Assembly (NCBI GenBank): GCA_030429545.1
Contig: JAUIFF010000003.1
Span: 186,001-250,000 of the forward strand
Reading direction: 5' to 3'
DNA: 64,000 nt
DNA from: Polyangia bacterium
GTDB taxonomy: Bacteria > Myxococcota_A > Polyangia > Nannocystales > Nannocystaceae
Below are positions 34,121-42,615 of this stretch, piece after piece (positions within the stretch are counted from its first letter, which is position 1; each line of letters starts with the position of its first letter). The position numbers were made by a program, and so were the translations under genes. The notes under the pieces were generated by a model. It was not told the DNA's origin. It was given only the letters and a program-made list of their open reading frames with translations, and did no database searches.

Positions 34121-35854
34121 GTGCCTTCCTTGCTGCGACAAACTATGCTCCCAGCCCTCCTATTCTCGGGAATTTTTGCCTTATTTGCCGGGTCGACCCA
34201 GGCGGCCGCTGCTGAGCCAGCCGCCGAAGCCGAGGATGTACTCCTCGAGTTTCACTACTACCCGGTCCCCAATGCCCAGATCGCCATCTGGATTGAGGAT
34301 GCCAACCACGAGCACGTACAAGACGTACTCGTCACCCAGGCCACAGGCAAACTCGGGATTGGCAACCGTCCTGGCCGCTCCGACTTCCTGTCGAGTTGGC
34401 GCGCCCCGTACGGTGCACGCCCGGCAGCCCTACCCATTTGGGCCCATCGGCGTGGGGTCAAATATCCCAAAATCGTGTTTTTCGATGACGACCCGCAGGA
34501 CCAAGACTCCCTCGGTTGGCACGAAAATGCGTCTTCGCCCGAGAGTTACTTTTGCCGTCCGCTGACACCCGATGAGCACGAGACCATCTCGCTCGACACC
34601 ATGACCTGCCCATCGCCGGCGACTTTTCAGTCGGACAAGGGGCGGTTTGCCGACGACAACCTCACGAGTTTTTACCCGCCGCGCAACGACCTCATCAGCT
34701 TTGAGGCCAGCCACGACTCCGACGACGCGCGGATGTTCTCAAAAATCAACGACCTCGATGCATATACAGCGGCCACCCCCGCTGGCAACAAGGCCGAGTT
34801 TGTCACGGCCGTGGTGCCGGCCGAGGTGCTCGAGCGCGGGCCGATTGCCGCCTGGATCGAGATCAACCTCGAGGCCGACCAAAACGCCGACTTCACGTTC
34901 GACCGTGAAAACGACCACTTTGTCGACCCGCGGCTGTCGTCCTACGGCGTGGCCTACTACGGCCAACCCTCAGTCGTCTACCGCGTCGCCTTCTCCGGCC
35001 AGGACCAGGGCTTTTACAGCACCTCCGACTACTACGGCTACGGCATGTGGGACGGCTCGACGGGCAAGATCAACTCGCCCGACAACACCATCTCAACGGG
35101 CGGAGGCAGCGGTGCCGATCGGCTGCAAAGCTACACCCTCAACGACGAGACCTTCCGCTGGGGCGTGTATAGTCATGGAAATGACGAGGGTGGCCCGATC
35201 GATCCGACCGACGACGGCGGCTGGGGTCAGTGCGAGGCGATGGAGTTACCTCCCATCGAAAACCTCGAAATCGAAAGTACAAACTTCGACACCGCCGAAG
35301 TCCGGTTTACGATTCCACAGCTGCCGACAAGCCCCAACGGCGAAACGCCCGAGGTTTCGCGCGTCAAGGTCTACTACATCACCGGCGAAAACGAGCTCAC
35401 CGACGAGCTGCTCGGCGCCGCGATTGAGCGTAGCTACCCCGGCGATGTCGTCACCCCCGGGGAGCAGGCCTCCGTCGAGGTCGACCAACTTTGGGGTACA
35501 TACACCTATCACTTTGGTGTGACCTACGAAGACAAGTGTGCCAACGAGAGCACGCTGGTAACCGAATCTGCAACCACTCCGGCGCAGGAGTTCCAAACCG
35601 TCGAGGGCTTTTGTTTTATGGCAACGGCCGCCTACGGTGCCGCCTGGCACAGCGAAGTTTTGGGGCTGCGACTGTTTCGCGATGTCTACCTGCGAAGCAA
35701 CCCAGTCGGCCGTGATTTGGTCCGGTTTTACTACACCTACAGCCCGCCGCTGGCCGACATTGTCGCTCGACAACCGCTGTTGCGGTCGATGGTTCGCAGC
35801 GTGGTCCAACCGGTCGCCGACCTTGCCCGCGTCAGCACCAACCGCTACCGCTAG
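34121..35854 (+). CDS. CFI-box-CTERM exported protein
   Basis: A 577-residue exported protein with a signal peptide (MLPALLFSGIFALFAGSTQA after a short basic lead). The N-terminal part (about 35-350) is unknown. An FN3-like domain follows (about 375-475). The C-terminus has the CFI-box arrangement: FCFMATAAYGAAWHSEV, then RLFRDVYL and a hydrophobic/basic end. CFI-box proteins occur mainly in deltaproteobacteria and are thought to be processed or anchored. GTG 34121 has GGGG at 34112-34115; ATG 34145 is the alternative. The palindrome near copy TGTGTATACT (34102-34111) sits directly upstream. Confidence 0.78.
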   Translation: MPSLLRQTMLPALLFSGIFALFAGSTQAAAAEPAAEAEDVLLEFHYYPVPNAQIAIWIEDANHEHVQDVLVTQATGKLGIGNRPGRSDFLSSWRAPYGARPAALPIWAHRRGVKYPKIVFFDDDPQDQDSLGWHENASSPESYFCRPLTPDEHETISLDTMTCPSPATFQSDKGRFADDNLTSFYPPRNDLISFEASHDSDDARMFSKINDLDAYTAATPAGNKAEFVTAVVPAEVLERGPIAAWIEINLEADQNADFTFDRENDHFVDPRLSSYGVAYYGQPSVVYRVAFSGQDQGFYSTSDYYGYGMWDGSTGKINSPDNTISTGGGSGADRLQSYTLNDETFRWGVYSHGNDEGGPIDPTDDGGWGQCEAMELPPIENLEIESTNFDTAEVRFTIPQLPTSPNGETPEVSRVKVYYITGENELTDELLGAAIERSYPGDVVTPGEQASVEVDQLWGTYTYHFGVTYEDKCANESTLVTESATTPAQEFQTVEGFCFMATAAYGAAWHSEVLGLRLFRDVYLRSNPVGRDLVRFYYTYSPPLADIVARQPLLRSMVRSVVQPVADLARVSTNRYR

Positions 35855-35882
35855 GCCGGCAGGCGCCAAATGGGGTCGCCGT

Positions 35883-36302
35883 GTGGTTGCAACGACACTG
35901 GTCCTCAGCCTCGCCGGAGCCAGTCCGGCCGAGGCCGCTGAGTTGCAAACCACACCGAGCAGGGTCGAGGGCCCCACCCCACCACCAAACGTCGATGCGC
36001 CCAGCCACAGCTCGTGCCGGGCAAGCAAGTCGTGCGTCCGGGCAGCCACCCTCAGTGGCGTCACCGGAGGCCTCGGGCTTTCAGCAACGATTGTAGGTGC
36101 AACATTTCTTGCGACCCCCGACCGGGTCGACCCCGAGATGCCACTCCAAGCCCGCTCACTGCGTCGCCCCGGGATTGTCACCCTCTCCCTCGGAATCAGT
36201 GTACTTGCAATGAGTGTGGTCATGGCCATCGCCGCAGGCCGGGCGGCCAAGCAACGACGCTCGAGCTTGGCATCCCGCCTCGGGCTGCGCTTGCGCCCTT
36301 AG
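35883..36302 (+). CDS. Small exported membrane protein, function unknown
   Basis: A 139-residue product with a signal-like N-terminus (VATTLVLSLAGASPAEAAE). A Cys pair follows (SSCRASKSC), then two hydrophobic segments (about 60-78 and 102-122) and a basic tail. No family is recognised. It starts 28 bases after the CFI-box gene (GTG 35883, GGGG upstream), so it is probably in its operon. Its stop overlaps the end of the convergent GH3 gene by four bases. Two palindrome copies (36092, 36200) lie inside. Confidence 0.62.
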   Translation: MVATTLVLSLAGASPAEAAELQTTPSRVEGPTPPPNVDAPSHSSCRASKSCVRAATLSGVTGGLGLSATIVGATFLATPDRVDPEMPLQARSLRRPGIVTLSLGISVLAMSVVMAIAAGRAAKQRRSSLASRLGLRLRP

Positions 36303-37585
36303 ATGGCAAAGTCACGAGCGGCCAAACGGGCCCGACTGCTAGCGAGCTTCCGGTCGTCGAGCTCCCCGGTGAGTTGGGCGCGAATAAGCCGATGAAGCAC
36401 GTCGTAGACAAGGTCGGTATCGTAGGCAATGAGCACGAGGTCAGCACCGTGGTTGAGAGCTTCGACCGCGGCCAACCCCGCCCCACCCTCGCGCAGCGCT
36501 ATCGGCAACATGCTGAGGTCGTCGGTCATCACGAGCCCACCAAACCCGAGTTCGTCACGCAGCACCCCCTCGAGCACCGGTTGTGAGACCGATGACGGGG
36601 TGTGGGGGTCGACCTCTGAAATCATTGTATGACCAACCATCACAGTGGCTCCCGCCCGCTCGGCACCGGCAAACGGTAGCCAATCCCGCTGGGCCAACTC
36701 CGTTCGTGGCTGGGTAACCTGGCCCGCGCGCCAGTGGGTGTCCTGGACAACGCTGCCGAGGCCCGGAAAGTGCTTGAAGGTACAACCGACGTTGTGTTTT
36801 TGCAGACCACGGCAGTAAACCGTAGCGATCTGCGTGACCTGCCGTGGGTCGTCGGCCAATGCACGTGTGGCCAGTACCGCCCCCAAAACCCGAAGATCGA
36901 CGACCGGGGCAAAGTTGAGGTTCACCCCCACGCGTTTGAGTTCGCGGGCATGCTCCTGTGCATACACATCAACTTCGTTGGCCCAGGCTGTGCCGGCATG
37001 TTCGACGACCTCACGCAGTGGTGGTGTCCGTGACAACGGCGGCGCAAGGTGGGCCACGGGGCCGCCCTCGTGATCTGTGGCAACGATCAGCGGCGGCACC
37101 CCCTGACGCTCGCGCAACGCCTGCAAGGCCGCAATTTCGCGGGCGAGTTGTTCGACTCCATTGTCTTGAATGTTTCGCTGGGTCACATAGATCCCGGCAA
37201 TCGCTTGGCGTTCGACAAGGGCCTGCACCGCGACAGGATCGCGGTAGCCAACCACCACATGCGACCCGACCCGTGCGAGGGTTTGTCCCGGCGCCGCCAG
37301 TACAGCCCGCACAGCGCCCCGAACCTTAAACGCCTTGCCGACAACTGCGAATGTTGCAACCACCGAAATCACGGCAACGCCCACACGAAACCACCGCCAG
37401 CGGCTGCCAAACCGGGCCCACCCGAGGATGCCGAGTGCTGCCGTGGGCACGGCAACGAATAATATACCCCGGATCGAGGCGAGCAGCGGCGTATCGTAAT
37501 AAAGCGCAGCCACGACCAGCGCCCCGACGAGCCCGACAAGGCCGACAAGGCCCAACACCCAAAGTGCTCGCAAGACCGGTCGCAT
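36299..37585 (-). CDS. Membrane-anchored GH3 beta-N-acetylhexosaminidase-like protein
   Basis: A 428-residue glycoside hydrolase family 3 protein of the NagZ type. The catalytic signatures are DHEGGPVAHL, NFAPVVDL, the general acid/base dyad KHFPGLG with QDTH, HTMISEVDPHTPSSVS, and the nucleophile Asp in VMTDDLSM. NagZ normally removes N-acetylglucosamine from muropeptides in the cytoplasm. This protein differs in having three hydrophobic N-terminal segments (about 7-28, 38-57 and 67-85), so the catalytic domain is membrane-tethered. Which side it faces is not clear from sequence. Confidence 0.87.
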   Translation of the reverse strand: MRPVLRALWVLGLVGLVGLVGALVVAALYYDTPLLASIRGILFVAVPTAALGILGWARFGSRWRWFRVGVAVISVVATFAVVGKAFKVRGAVRAVLAAPGQTLARVGSHVVVGYRDPVAVQALVERQAIAGIYVTQRNIQDNGVEQLAREIAALQALRERQGVPPLIVATDHEGGPVAHLAPPLSRTPPLREVVEHAGTAWANEVDVYAQEHARELKRVGVNLNFAPVVDLRVLGAVLATRALADDPRQVTQIATVYCRGLQKHNVGCTFKHFPGLGSVVQDTHWRAGQVTQPRTELAQRDWLPFAGAERAGATVMVGHTMISEVDPHTPSSVSQPVLEGVLRDELGFGGLVMTDDLSMLPIALREGGAGLAAVEALNHGADLVLIAYDTDLVYDVLHRLIRAQLTGELDDRKLASSRARLAARDFAI

Positions 37586-37700
37586 GCCCTACCTACGCCC
37601 GACAACCCGGATTTGGTCCAACTTTGTGCGAGCAGAAGTTTTTCGCTTCGGGCCCGGCACAAAACAGTTGGCACCGCTCAGTTGCTGCGAACGCGCGTGT

Positions 37701-38570
37701 TCACACGGGCAGCGAGGCCTCGGGCAGCTGCTTGTAGGCCTTTGCATCCTTTAGTTTGCGTGTAGATGCAAAAACGTTGGCGGGCTGCGTCAAGTCAGCC
37801 CCCTCGAGTTGGCGGGCAACCTGCGCCTGTAGCTCCTCGCTATCGACCCGCAAAAACGGATTGGTGGCCCGCTCGAGTCCGATGCTCGAGGGCACGGTCG
37901 ACTCACCGCGTGCGCGCCGAGCCCAAACATCAGCGATGCGCCGCCGCAGCTCGGGGTTTTGCGGCTCGACGGAAAACGCAAATCGCAGGTTGTCCTGGGT
38001 GTACTCGTGGGCACAGCAAACCCGGGTTTCGGGCGGCAGTTGCCCAAGTCGCTGCAAACTCGCATGCATCTTCTCGGCTGGCCCATCAAACAGGTAACCG
38101 CAGCCGCCGGCGAACATTGTGTCGCCACAAAACAAGATGTCCTCAAAAATATATGAGACATGCCCGTTTTGATGACCCTCCGTCAGCATCACGCGCCCGT
38201 CGACTCCACCAAACCGAACAGTGTCGCCCTCACCCACGGGCTCGCTCAGCCCCGGGATGGGATTTTTGGCCCGCGACGAACCGACAACCCGCATGTCCTT
38301 GAGCAGGCCGCGACGTTCGAGGTCGCTGTTGATGCCGATATGGTCGGGGTGGGTATGGGTGTTGAGAATCGTCGTGAGCCGCACCCCTAAGCGGGCACAA
38401 AGCTCGAGGGTACCGCCGGCATCGGGGCCGTCGACAGCCGCCGCCTCGCCGATATTGCGATCGACCATCACCCACACAAAGTTGTCTTGCCAGGCACACA
38501 CCTGGTGGATTTCGAGGGCACCAGACCGCGAGTGAAATACCGGGAAGGGTCGCTTTACAACGTGCTGCAT
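37701..38570 (-). CDS. gloB: Hydroxyacylglutathione hydrolase (glyoxalase II)
   Basis: A 289-residue metallo-beta-lactamase-fold hydrolase. The dinuclear metal site is NTHTHPDHIG, with EGHQNGHVSY, CGDTMFAGGCG, and CAHEYTQDNLRFA, the last matching the glutathione-binding C-terminal segment of glyoxalase II. It hydrolyses S-D-lactoylglutathione in methylglyoxal detoxification. ATG 38570 (MQHVVKRPF) is the natural start. It is divergent from the phosphatase gene with 44 bases between starts. The palindrome copy at 37761 (GCA TCT ACA on the coding strand) lies near the C-terminus. Confidence 0.93.
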   Translation of the reverse strand: MQHVVKRPFPVFHSRSGALEIHQVCAWQDNFVWVMVDRNIGEAAAVDGPDAGGTLELCARLGVRLTTILNTHTHPDHIGINSDLERRGLLKDMRVVGSSRAKNPIPGLSEPVGEGDTVRFGGVDGRVMLTEGHQNGHVSYIFEDILFCGDTMFAGGCGYLFDGPAEKMHASLQRLGQLPPETRVCCAHEYTQDNLRFAFSVEPQNPELRRRIADVWARRARGESTVPSSIGLERATNPFLRVDSEELQAQVARQLEGADLTQPANVFASTRKLKDAKAYKQLPEASLPV

Positions 38571-38614
38571 CGGGGCTACTCCAGTGCGCGCGAGTGTAAC
38601 CGAACCGGGAGAAC

Positions 38615-39082
38615 ATGATGGCCCAACCGCAACGCGTTTTATTTGTTTGCCTAGGCAACATCTGCCGCAGCCCGCTGGCCGAGGGCGTGTTTCGCCAACT
38701 GTGTGAGCGGCAAGGCGCAAATGTTGAAATCGAGTCTGCGGGGACAGGGGCCTACCACGTGGGAGAAGCCCCGGATCGACGGATGCGACAGACAGCGCGC
38801 CGCCACGGCGTCGACATCGAACACCTGCGTGCGCGCCAGGCCGTCGCCGCGGACTTTGACCGGTTCGACCTCATCCTCGCGATGGACCGCAACAACCTGC
38901 AAAACCTCAAGGCGATTGCCCCAACCAACGCCCGGGCCACGCTCAAGCTCTTTCGCGACTTTGACCCCACCCCGGGCGATGGCGATGTCCCCGATCCTTA
39001 TTATGGCAGTGGTGACGGATTTGAACATGTATACACAATCGTCGAGCGAACGTCGCAGGCACTCCTGCGGCAGCTGAGCTGA
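38615..39082 (+). CDS. Low-molecular-weight protein-tyrosine phosphatase
   Basis: A 155-residue LMW phosphatase. The P-loop is VCLGNICRSP (Cys and Arg of CX5R), and the general acid is in DPYYGSGDGF. The distance between them fits the family. It dephosphorylates tyrosine kinases or small phosphate esters. It overlaps the fructosamine-kinase-like gene by one base (TGATG), a layout known in bacteria where the two activities repair glycated proteins. The LMW phosphatase may act on phosphorylated Amadori products. Confidence 0.93.
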   Translation: MMAQPQRVLFVCLGNICRSPLAEGVFRQLCERQGANVEIESAGTGAYHVGEAPDRRMRQTARRHGVDIEHLRARQAVAADFDRFDLILAMDRNNLQNLKAIAPTNARATLKLFRDFDPTPGDGDVPDPYYGSGDGFEHVYTIVERTSQALLRQLS

Positions 39083-39969
39083 TGGACCACCCGCCGCGCA
39101 ATCGCCTTGCCGAGCTCCTTGGGCAGCAGCCAACGGCGATCAAACCAATCTCCGGCGGCTCTATCTCCAGCGCCTATTGTCTGGATATGCCCGATGGCCT
39201 ACGGCTGTTTGCCAAAACCGGCTCACCCCAGGCCACCCAAACGTTCGCCGCCGAGGCTGCCGGCCTTAACCTTATTGCATCTACAATCAAATCCTCGGCC
39301 TCGCCCGACCGCCTGCGGGTCCCACGGGTGTATCACATCAGCCGTGATTGGCTCGTGTTGCAGTGGCTACCCCCAGACCCGGGTGGGCACCGCGATTGGC
39401 TCGCACTTGCGCGGGGGCTCGGGGCCCTGCACCACAGCGACCAGCACGCCGGGCAGGCATTTCGCTACGGGCTCGACACCGACAATTTCATTGGCGCTTC
39501 GCCCCAGCTAAATCGCGGCAGCGACCATTGGCCAACATTTTTTGCCAACGCCCGTCTGCGCCCCCAGGTTGCGGCTGCCCGGCGTCACAACCTGTGGGAC
39601 CGAAGTTGGGACCGCCCGTGGGAGCGTCTTGTCGACGCGCTGCCCAACGAGCTGCCGGCCGACCCCCTGCCCTCGCTGGTCCACGGCGATCTGTGGTCGG
39701 GAAATGTCGTGTGGACCGAAGGGGGCCAACCAGCACTCATCGACCCTGCCGTGTATTGGGGCGATCGCGAGGTCGACCTCGCCATGACCCGGATGTTTGG
39801 CGGGTTTGCCAGCGAGTTTGAGCAGGCCTACTGCCAACGGTGGCCACTTTTACCGGGGTTTGAACACCGGTTTCGCATCTACAACCTCTACCACGAGCTC
39901 AACCACCTCAACCTATTTGGCCACAGCTACGCGGGTATGGTCGGGGCAACCCTGCGCCGGCTGACGTAG
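39082..39969 (+). CDS. Fructosamine kinase family protein
   Basis: A 295-residue aminoglycoside-phosphotransferase-fold kinase of the fructosamine-3-kinase group. It has an ATP-binding GGSISSAY region, the catalytic LVHGDLWSGN, and LIDPAVYWGDREVDLAM. The enzyme phosphorylates protein-bound fructoselysine or ribuloselysine so that it decays, reversing glycation. It is translationally coupled to the LMW phosphatase. The palindrome copy at 39276 encodes GCA TCT ACA. Confidence 0.92.
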   Translation: MDHPPRNRLAELLGQQPTAIKPISGGSISSAYCLDMPDGLRLFAKTGSPQATQTFAAEAAGLNLIASTIKSSASPDRLRVPRVYHISRDWLVLQWLPPDPGGHRDWLALARGLGALHHSDQHAGQAFRYGLDTDNFIGASPQLNRGSDHWPTFFANARLRPQVAAARRHNLWDRSWDRPWERLVDALPNELPADPLPSLVHGDLWSGNVVWTEGGQPALIDPAVYWGDREVDLAMTRMFGGFASEFEQAYCQRWPLLPGFEHRFRIYNLYHELNHLNLFGHSYAGMVGATLRRLT

Positions 39970-40002
39970 GCAGCACTATTGTATAAACATGTACTTTTAG
40001 GA

Positions 40003-40776
40003 CTACGAACCCGCGATTTCGCTGCTGTAGCGGCGTTCCCAATGGCGCTCGCGGTTGTCCTCAAAGTCGTAGTGTAGCGCGCGGTCACAACCTGGCTCAC
40101 GGGTGATCAGGCCGACCTGCGCACGCCCGTAGGGGTACCCCAGGCCGCCGACATTCATGCACAAGCAATTACCCAAAATCTCGACCGCCGGCGACTCGTG
40201 GATGTGTCCGCACACCAAGAAGCCTTGGTGGCGCAACGCTAGCTCGCGGACGGCTTCGCTACCGGCATGGACCTTGTGGTTGGGTACAAAGTCGAGGGCG
40301 GTGCGGGCCGGCGGACAGTGGCTCAACAGCACGTCGCACGGGGGCACGGTTCGAGCACGAATGTCGTCCTCGTCCCACTCGTAGGCAAACCCAAACCGGT
40401 GAGGTCCCGCCCCGCCAATGCCTGCCACCCGCAGGCCAGCAATCGTCGTTGTCCGGTAGTCGAGGTTGCCCGGCCAAACCTCGGGGTCCCAATCGGGAAG
40501 GTCGTGATTGCCGGGCACCCAGGCAACTGGCAGACCGAGCGCACGTACGGCGTCGAGGACCTTGGCCACCGTTTTGCGATAGCGTTCACGCCGTTTGTCC
40601 GTGGGTTCACCACGGCCAAGACCTCGCCCGAGGTCACCGACAAGAAGGATGCCATCCGGGCGCCGAACATCGATCCATTGCAGCACGCGGGCGAGCACCG
40701 ACATCCGGGCGTGGATATCTCCAATAACCGCGAGCTGCACGTTGCTGTGCAGTTGTACACACGCATCCACGGCCAC
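40003..40776 (-). CDS. Metallophosphoesterase
   Basis: A 257-residue calcineurin-like phosphoesterase with all five blocks: IGDIHA, LVGDLGRG, PGNHDLPD, SHCPPART, and CGHIHES. It is a soluble enzyme; the substrate is unknown. Its start is a GTG at 40776, and internal GTG codons could also be used. Near copies of the recurrent palindrome occur at 40158 and 40754 and just after the stop at 39980 (TGTATAAACA). Confidence 0.88.
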   Translation of the reverse strand: MAVDACVQLHSNVQLAVIGDIHARMSVLARVLQWIDVRRPDGILLVGDLGRGLGRGEPTDKRRERYRKTVAKVLDAVRALGLPVAWVPGNHDLPDWDPEVWPGNLDYRTTTIAGLRVAGIGGAGPHRFGFAYEWDEDDIRARTVPPCDVLLSHCPPARTALDFVPNHKVHAGSEAVRELALRHQGFLVCGHIHESPAVEILGNCLCMNVGGLGYPYGRAQVGLITREPGCDRALHYDFEDNRERHWERRYSSEIAGS

Positions 40777-40912
40777 AATCTAGCAGTTCGCCGCTGATTT
40801 TGCCTACACCCGCGCTCCCCCGCTCGCCCCCCGCCGACTCTGAAAGCCCCGTCCGGACGGCCGCTTCGTGCGTTACACTGCGGGCGGCACGACGAACTCG
40901 CCCCGAGACGAC

Positions 40913-41800
40913 ATGACCAACGCAAGCGACGACCAGGCCTCCAAATCTGCGACCTCTAAAAAAGCTGACTCAAAAGACAGCTCAAAGAAGAAGTCGACAA
41001 GTAGCAAAAAGAAGACCTCGAAATCGAAGACGACGGGCAAGAAAAAAGCGCGTTCGCGGGCACGCGTGTCCGCCTCGGTGCACGAAGAAGTCAAGGCCCA
41101 ACGCGATCGGCTCGAGACCGAAGTCGCGGAGGCCCGCAAACAGCTCGACGAACTTCGCCAGGGCAGCGAGCGCCTGACCAAAGAACGCGATGATGCCCTG
41201 GCTACAGCCGCGCAAACACAAACATCCCTCGATGCCGCACAGTCGCAGCAGGCTTCGTTGCGCGAACAGCTCGATCGCCACGAGCAACAACTCGGGCAAA
41301 CCAATGCCGACCTCGAAGCCGCGCGTGCACAACACGCGGCCGCGCGCCAACAGGCGAGCCGGCTCGAGGCACAGCTCGCAAGCGAACGCGATGCCCACGG
41401 CAAAACCCGGTCCTCACTCGAGGAGCTACAACAGTCGACCCGCGAGGTGCGATCGCTACAGGCCGACCTCGCCGCCGCAACTGGGGCCCGCGACAAGCTT
41501 GCCAACGAACTTGCCCAGGCCCGTGCCCAGGTTGCCAAACTCCGCGAGAGCAAGCAGGCCAGCGACGATCTCCAACAAACCGCCGCCCGCGAAACCGAGG
41601 CGCTCAAAGATCGGCTCAAGGCCGCCCGCAAACGCCTCGCCGACGAAGAAGCCGCCCACGCCGACACCCGCAACGAGTTGAGAAAGTTGCAGGAGCAACA
41701 ACAGCAACAGGCCGAGCAACCCCGCAAGTCCAACCGCGGAGTCAAGTTGCTCACCGGTGCGGCCGCGGCTATCGCCGCCGGCCTGTTGTTACGCCGCTAA
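40913..41800 (+). CDS. Histone-tail-like, coiled-coil, tail-anchored protein
   Basis: A 295-residue protein with three clear parts. Residues 1-52 are Lys/Ser/Thr-rich and very basic (KKADSKDSSKKKSTSSKKKT), like an H1-type histone tail. Residues about 55-265 are a long coiled coil rich in Gln, Ala, Glu and Arg. The last 20 residues (GVKLLTGAAAAIAAGLLLRR) are hydrophobic and end in Arg-Arg, like a C-terminal membrane anchor. This could tether DNA or polyanions to the membrane, but that is inference. The gene 3' end is the start of the tandem array at 41755-42115. Confidence 0.72.
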   Translation: MTNASDDQASKSATSKKADSKDSSKKKSTSSKKKTSKSKTTGKKKARSRARVSASVHEEVKAQRDRLETEVAEARKQLDELRQGSERLTKERDDALATAAQTQTSLDAAQSQQASLREQLDRHEQQLGQTNADLEAARAQHAAARQQASRLEAQLASERDAHGKTRSSLEELQQSTREVRSLQADLAAATGARDKLANELAQARAQVAKLRESKQASDDLQQTAARETEALKDRLKAARKRLADEEAAHADTRNELRKLQEQQQQQAEQPRKSNRGVKLLTGAAAAIAAGLLLRR

Positions 41801-42115
41801 ACTTCGCAGAGGTTTCGCAGCCGACAAGTCCTGAGCGGTGTTCATACACAACCGAGTCGGTTGACCACCGCAGCCGTGGCCCTCGCCATCGGCCTGTTGC
41901 TACGCCGCTCAACTTCCTGGGAACTCTTCGGGCGACAACTCCTGCTCGGTGCACATACACAGACGAGTCGGTTACCACCGCAGCCGTGGCCATCGCCGCC
42001 GGATGGGGAGCATCTCGGGCGATAGGTTCTGAGCGGTACTCACACACAGACGAGTTGATGGACGACAGCGACCGGGGGCATATCGGCTACAAGTCCTGAT
42101 TGGTGCTGATACACA
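41755..42115. repeat. Tandem array at a convergent junction (about 108-bp unit, 3-4 copies)
   Basis: Units start near 41755, 41865, 41973 and 42058. Each contains a copy of the 3' end of the plus-strand coiled-coil gene (for example GGCCTGTTGCTACGCCGCT) and of the 3' end of the minus-strand lipoprotein gene (CATACACAGACGA, encoding RLCxxT on the other strand). The plus gene ends in the first unit, and the minus gene ends in the last one. The third unit is shorter (about 85 bases). Each unit contains one match or near match of the TGYANNTRCA palindrome (41839, 41950, about 42038 and 42104). Confidence 0.75.
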
Positions 42116-42422
42116 GACGATCGGGCGTGACCGCCCCGGAGTCGGCGTCGACCCTGGCGTGGCAGCTCGCCTGTGCAGTCTCGTCCTCCATCTCACAGGT
42201 CACGGACCATGCGTGTTTTTTGGCCCACCAGGCAACCGACCAGCGGGCGTTGGCCCAACAGCGATCTCCTATCTTCGCACGAGCGCCCGCAAGTGCCTGC
42301 TCGCGGGAAACAGCGACCGGGATCTCAGGCTCGCGGGTCTCGTCACCGGGAGGTCCGCAACCCAACGTGCTCAACACCAGGCAAAGCCAGCAGGTTTTTC
42401 GCCACACACGGTGCCCCGACAT
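42087..42422 (-). CDS. Small lipoprotein
   Basis: A 111-residue lipoprotein with signal LVLSTLGC (Cys22). The mature part of about 90 residues has EQALAGARAKIGDRCW and AKKHAWSVTCEMED, loosely like a PepSY-type domain, with three Cys. The function is unknown. The last 11 residues are encoded in the terminal unit of the tandem array. Confidence 0.62.
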   Translation of the reverse strand: MSGHRVWRKTCWLCLVLSTLGCGPPGDETREPEIPVAVSREQALAGARAKIGDRCWANARWSVAWWAKKHAWSVTCEMEDETAQASCHARVDADSGAVTPDRLCISTNQDL

Positions 42423-42615
42423 GGCCGCAGCCTACCAGTAGGGCGCCACGACTTGCCCCGCCGAAACCGGTGCGAACGCTGCCGCAGTTTCACCGCCCTG
42501 CAGGAGCAGTGTCACGCGTGGCGACAAATCTCCGGCCTGACATTCGAGCGATCGCCGGACTCCTGCGTTACCCTACTCCGACCGATTTGACGGGTTCCGG
42601 CATCGGCGAATTCTA

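Noticed and set aside
40873-41754. Long minus-strand open frame opposite the coiled-coil gene
   Set aside because: It has Ser/Arg/Ala low complexity that follows from the coding strand; there is no family and no start signal.
41769-42047. Minus-strand open frame through the tandem array
   Set aside because: It is made of repeated junction sequence and has no independent start signal or homology. It mainly shows copies of the end of the small lipoprotein.
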